From contig NC_065888.1 in the NCBI RefSeq assembly GCF_905147045.1, positions 14,761,001 through 14,825,000 of the forward strand: a DNA stretch of 64,000 nucleotides. Reading direction: 5' to 3'. Shown here piece after piece: positions 62,001 through 64,000 of the stretch. The position numbers were made by a program, and so were the translations under genes. The stretch's first letter is position 1. Each line of letters starts with the position of its first letter. The notes under the pieces were generated by a model that saw only the letters and a program-made list of their open reading frames with translations, ran no database searches and was not told the DNA's origin. This stretch comes from Nymphalis io (taxonomy: Eukaryota; Arthropoda; Insecta; Lepidoptera; Nymphalidae).

Positions 62001-63425
62001 TTTTGTGTACTTATTATTTTAAAATTAAAATAAGTTAGAAAGATTCTTTCGTACAATTCTATTCTTCTATTCTATTAAGGTTGAAGTGCAATAATATATG
62101 TGTGTGTATTTGTCCAAAAAATGGATTTATTTATATTTATTTTAATACAATATTATGCATAAAAACAAATCCAATAACAACTTTTTAGTTTTTGTTATAA
62201 TTTTAATGTATCTTTTTTAAATAAATGTAAAGGGAATTATAATAGCTTAAATAACAATCTGGCTTAACCAAATGGAAATTCACCTTGGACGGATAGATAA
62301 ATATAGTGGTCACTGTGACCATAGGCGTTAACAGCTTGGCACTTGTACACGCCGGAGTCTGGACGGTCGGTGCGGCTGATGTATAGTTGAGACCTTAAAC
62401 CACTATCAGTCTTTGCTTCTGAGACACTTAATCTGCAAAATTGCCGTAAATAGTAAAATAAATAGTTATTCATCTTCGACATTGCAATGAAAACATAATG
62501 GATAGACTTAATTATTTAGACAAATGCTACTTCCGTCTGCAAAAATGTCGGCGAACTTTAGTAAATTGGTTGCAAACTTTATACATAAAGTTTTACCTAT
62601 AAGTGGAGAGGTCGAGAGGTAAGCCATCACGCGACCATGAGAGGCGAAGCGGTGCGTCTCCGCGCGCCTCGCACGCCAGCGTGGCGCCCGCCTCGCGCCG
62701 CGCCGACACGTTGTGTGATGTCACCTCAAAACGAGCCGGCTCTGTGTGTCAAATGACCATAATAATTATAGAGTGGGAGGTGAAAACAAATAAATTATAA
62801 GAAAAATACTCATTTTCGTTAGTAAATTTGATTTTCATCGTAGACTCATTGGATGTGGATGAATCTGGACTCACCGTTAATTGCAACAAATATAGTCTTT
62901 GAGAGCGGGGTTCCAACGCCATTTTCTGCTCGGCACATGTAGTATCCTTCGTCATAGGGCAGCGCCGCTTCGATCCATAACGTTCCGTTTGACAAGAACT
63001 GAAACCTTCCTCCTAGATTTACCAAGGGTACGAAATCTGATGCAGATCCCGCTGGAAAAAAAACATTTGAGAAAAAATTAAAACCTTGTCAATTTAATGA
63101 TTATTATAGGGCCATGGAAAATTCTTAACAGTTGTAATTAATATATTATATTATAGTTAAAACCTGATTTAGATAACAATAATTTACATTTTAAAAATAT
63201 CATAATTAACCTTAAAGTGTAAGGTGTTACACATTGCAACTTTCAGCTAGACAGATAGATCCTCATAAAGGATTTGTATAATATACAATGTATAAATCCG
63301 TTTACCTCTTTGTTTAAGCCATGTGGTGTGTGGGGTGGGTGAACCTGTGGTATGGCAGTGTAAAGGGAGTGGCTCGCCTGCCAACACCGCTGCATCAGCT
63401 GGTTCCCTTAACCATTTTGGCGATA
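44041..63425 (-). CDS. Dscam-family Ig/FNIII cell-adhesion receptor, 3' 23 exons
   Basis: A neuronal homophilic adhesion receptor. Exons 5' to 3': 63306-63425, 62875-63051 (Ig8); 62597-62741, 62284-62432 (Ig9); 61726-61945, 61363-61508 (FN1); 60575-60743, 53443-53591 (FN2); 52480-52626, 52150-52302 (FN3); 51925-52054, 51535-51710 (FN4); 51060-51239, 50782-50967 (Ig10 and start of FN5); 50342-50530 (FN5); 49977-50122, 49427-49568 (FN6); 49099-49249 (membrane); 48526-48677, 48020-48166, 47737-47856, 47178-47235, 44041-44092 (cytoplasm). Phases join throughout, giving about 1133 residues. FN1-4, then Ig10, then FN5-6 is the diagnostic Dscam order, supported by GLIQGYKVIYA, LYEFWVSATT and EISPYATF. 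The 5' half (signal peptide, Ig1-7) lies beyond the window, so any variable Ig exons cannot be judged. Only one membrane exon is seen. The paralogue (Dscam1-4 type) is unresolved. Confidence 0.95.
45045..45357 (-). mobile_element. Metulj-type SINE with target duplication, in Dscam last intron
   Basis: Full-length reverse copy. The 10-bp target duplication TTTCTAGTAT lies at 45035-45044 and 45358-45367. The head reads GAGATGGCCCTGTGGTAAGA on the minus strand with an intact B box GGGTTCAAACCC. The insertion is in the sense orientation of the gene. Confidence 0.92.
45755..45985 (+). repeat. Family-D retroposon, decayed
   Basis: GGATAGATTAGGTTACCACC, CCTCATCACAATGAATATTC, GACACAAGAATAAAAC, GATGTAAGGAATGGTTAATA and GTTACCACTTACCATCCAG follow the family order. 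Confidence 0.5.
46159..46473 (-). mobile_element. Metulj-type SINE with a GTTACT-repeat tail
   Basis: A second full reverse copy about 800 bases from the previous one and very similar to it. Its 3' tip (left side on the plus strand) is a short AGTAAC repeat, the microsatellite-like tail typical of the family. No clear target duplication was found. Confidence 0.9.
47422..47560 (-). repeat. SINE family C, 3' half, reverse
   Basis: AATGTCCTGGGACATTATTC, CATCTGATCCCAAACTAAGC, GTACGATGGAAACC and TATATAGATAATTACACCC are the reverse of the full copies' 3' half. The tRNA-like head is missing. It lies between Dscam-family exons 47178-47235 and 47737-47856. Confidence 0.8.
48020..48166 (-). other. Dscam-family cytoplasmic exon with PYATF motif
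   Basis: Starts AELYEISPYATFGGG, the short Tyr-containing motif conserved in Dscam tails, then a long run of Arg/Asp and a basic RRRRR block. A Tyr in this context can serve as a signalling-adaptor site; that role is known for the family and not shown here. Confidence 0.88.
49099..49249 (-). other. Dscam-family transmembrane exon
   Basis: Encodes a Pro/Gly-rich juxtamembrane stalk (RIPPLRVSPPATGG), then a hydrophobic helix of about 23 residues rich in Ala, Leu and Val, then the basic stop-transfer HAKRK. The donor splits the last Lys codon (AA|gtcagt). No second candidate membrane exon is seen nearby. Confidence 0.93.
53811..53932 (+). repeat. 5' LTR, 122 bp
   Basis: Starts TGTAGTGTAATAAG and ends TAAGTCCCCTCA, the TG...CA ends expected of LTRs. 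It is identical by eye to 59593-59714. It contains TATAAATA near 53847, a possible core promoter, and AATAAA near 53881. Confidence 0.95.
53933..53950 (+). promoter_or_regulatory. Probable tRNA primer-binding site
   Basis: TGGCGACCCTGCC begins at the first base after the 5' LTR. TGG pairs with the CCA end of a tRNA. TGGCGACC is the start used by the 412/mdg1-type elements that prime from tRNA-Arg, as far as I recall. The tRNA identity is inferred. Confidence 0.7.
54105..54371 (+). CDS. 88-residue single-pass membrane protein upstream of gag
   Basis: A real ATG opens it. Residues 1-28 are polar; residues about 32-54 are a hydrophobic helix (ISIVLLVICVLLGIAALYFI); a strongly basic patch KKYKKCHKNW and a polar C-terminus follow. 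A type III (N-out) or signal-anchor orientation is possible. It lies within the element, 172 bases after the 5' LTR and 355 bases before gag, where most Ty3/gypsy elements have only leader sequence. I have an impression that similar small ORFs occur in insect elements, but I cannot name a family. The function is unknown. Confidence 0.7.
   Translation: MCRSSVEKETVFVNQNAAGSNQAQVEEIRMHLSTISIVLLVICVLLGIAALYFIYKKYKKCHKNWISDEITQNNLRRSFTRARDIPNQ
54727..55977 (+). pseudogene. gag, one in-frame UAG
   Basis: The ATG-initiated frame gives 314 residues before TAG at 55669-55671. The same frame stays open for a further 101 codons to TAA at 55975-55977. The N-terminal two thirds are helical and capsid-like, with conserved-looking LQTVSQGYRTIEQFGTEIE and FSDGLRNSRL. 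The tail on both sides of the TAG is rich in Arg, Asn, Gly and Ser (RGRGKSH, NNRRNFNNYPRG), a basic nucleocapsid-type tail without a CCHC zinc knuckle. The TAG lies within that tail, so it is probably a lesion, though read-through cannot be ruled out. Confidence 0.85.
57419..57450. repeat. Fold-back inverted repeat at the RT deletion point
   Basis: AAGAAAGAAATT (57419-57430), an 8-base spacer, then its exact reverse complement (57439-57450), followed by further CTTTATTT-type repeats to about 57474 where homology to pol resumes. Confidence 0.8.
58620..58678. repeat. Perfect 27-bp palindrome inside pol
   Basis: Arms 58620-58646 and 58652-58678 are exact reverse complements around the 5-base loop TTCAT. 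The right arm is in frame with integrase; the left arm ends the H2C2 frame at TGA. The right arm is probably the original sequence and the left its inverted copy. Confidence 0.95.
59593..59714 (+). repeat. 3' LTR, 122 bp
   Basis: No difference from the 5' LTR over all 122 positions. The sequence just upstream, CACCCCCCGAGG, is not a good polypurine tract, so the plus-strand primer is unclear. Confidence 0.95.
59715..60490 (-). pseudogene. C-terminal piece of Jockey-type reverse transcriptase
   Basis: The reading frame starts within the RT domain, just downstream of the catalytic loop: LIAKWGSDNLVEFNAKKTQ is the beta strand and helix after the YADD box. It continues with KLGVLNKVRRFFTP, IEYCSNLWDGSA, LDRLQRRAVRI and FYRLYHGECSEELLSL, which are hallmarks of the Jockey-type C-terminal region. 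There is no stop or frameshift in it before the LTR insertion. The endonuclease and most of the RT are missing, so the copy was dead on arrival by 5' truncation. Confidence 0.88.
60770..61005 (+). repeat. Family-D retroposon
   Basis: CTGTCTAGGTACCACCTAGT, GTTGTGTTCCGGTTTGAAGG, TTAGTGCCAGTGTAACTACG, TTAATATTTCTTACAATGCC and TGTCTATGGGCGGTGGTGAC in family order. It lies in the FN1-FN2 intron, antisense to the Dscam-family gene, directly before a Metulj-type copy. Confidence 0.7.
61013..61320 (+). mobile_element. Metulj-type SINE, full length
   Basis: Head GAGCCGAGATGGCCCAGTGG, B box GGGTTCAAACCC, body GGAGCAGCGTGGTGGAATAA and 3' end AGTGGGACATTCACAGGCTG. The 10-mer TATATATAAT occurs at 60993-61002 and 61322-61331 and fits a target duplication, though it is simple sequence. 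It is antisense to the Dscam-family gene. Confidence 0.9.
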
Positions 63426-64000
63426 CTGCAGCGTGTAATAAAACATGTTTGATTCGGGTTAATTGTCTTAACTTATTACACAACAAATATAATCTTCCAG
63501 GATGTTCTTCGTAGTTAGTGTTAATTCTATCTTTATAATATCTAACACCTGTGTTTTTGTTTGTTTAAATCATATAAAATTTGCATCATTGTAATTTTAT
63601 AAGGACAAAAATTATGAGAGCTTCGCAAAATCCAATGAAAGTTGAATCCTTATTTACTCAATGCTAAGCGAGCTATTGAGCGATGAGAAAGTTCGTAGCT
63701 TCGAGCCTGACCTCTTAGATACGTGTCGTATCACTTCAATAACGAGTTGGAGACTTATTTAGAATAAACATTAGGAATATTATTAGAGACACAATCAATT
63801 AAAGGACGTCGTAAAAATATAAAAAGTTTTCTTTACTGCATACTTACGAATCCTGGCGGCATAATGTCATCTAAAATTCTGATATACAAAAGTCATACAC
63901 TAAAATTACTAGCTGTGAATTTTAACAATTTAATCACAAATCACAATGTTATGTAGTATATATACAAATGTCAATAAATATCTAAAAAATGCTTAAATAT
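63426..64000. other. Dscam-family intron, nothing recognised
   Basis: Upstream of the first visible Ig8 exon on the minus strand. No further exon could be supported before the window ends. Confidence 0.5.

Noticed and set aside
63841..63880. Possible extra Dscam-family exon on the minus strand ending in a strong GTAAGT donor
   Set aside because: In the phase needed to join the Ig8 exon, the sequence before the donor contains a stop, and no fitting acceptor gives an open frame.
1..64000. CRISPR arrays, rRNA genes, satellite arrays, DNA transposons with long terminal inverted repeats
   Set aside because: Looked for repeated spacers, rRNA-like cores, long tandem arrays and paired inverted ends around ORFs. 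None was seen by eye.

Overview
This window looks like nuclear DNA from a lepidopteran insect, probably a nymphalid-type butterfly. The evidence is AT-rich introns and spacers with small GC-rich exons, canonical GT-AG introns, a eukaryotic tRNA gene with an intron, and many copies of tRNA-derived SINEs. One SINE family has the sequence I know as the butterfly Metulj family. No bacterial operons, CRISPR array or rRNA are present.

Layout, left to right. (1) 1-4.5 kb: a LINE with an intact 1057-residue endonuclease-reverse transcriptase, possibly bounded by an 11-bp target duplication. (2) 4.5-14.4 kb: AT-rich DNA with SINEs and an intact tRNA-Ile(UAU) gene with an 18-nt intron at 9972-10063. 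(3) 14.4-17.7 kb, plus strand: the last five exons of a modular trypsin-like serine protease, best matched by the corin type. Its upstream exons were not found and probably lie left of the window. (4) 17.7-29.3 kb: an almost empty AT-rich spacer between two convergent genes. (5) 40.8-29.3 kb, minus strand: a complete gamma-syntrophin gene. I resolved 12 coding exons with consistent phase, giving 544 residues. (6) 63.4-44.0 kb, minus strand: the 3' part of a Dscam-family neuronal Ig/FNIII adhesion receptor. I resolved 23 exons with consistent phase, covering Ig8, Ig9, FN1-4, Ig10, FN5-6, the transmembrane segment and the cytoplasmic tail. The 52-nt last exon is far from its neighbour. Dscam and syntrophin lie head to tail, about 3.2 kb apart.

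The Dscam intron at 53592-60574 holds a nested structure. A 5'-truncated Jockey-type LINE, in the same sense as Dscam, is split by a Ty3/gypsy-type LTR retrotransposon in the opposite sense (53811-59714). That element has identical 122-bp LTRs, so it is young. It also has a small single-pass membrane-protein ORF upstream of gag, and a pol broken at several sites. Two of those lesions carry fold-back inverted duplications, one of them a perfect 27-bp palindrome. This element is the most unusual object in the window.

Gene models were assembled by reading exons by eye and checking splice sites and phase. Names come from remembered family hallmarks, not from database searches.
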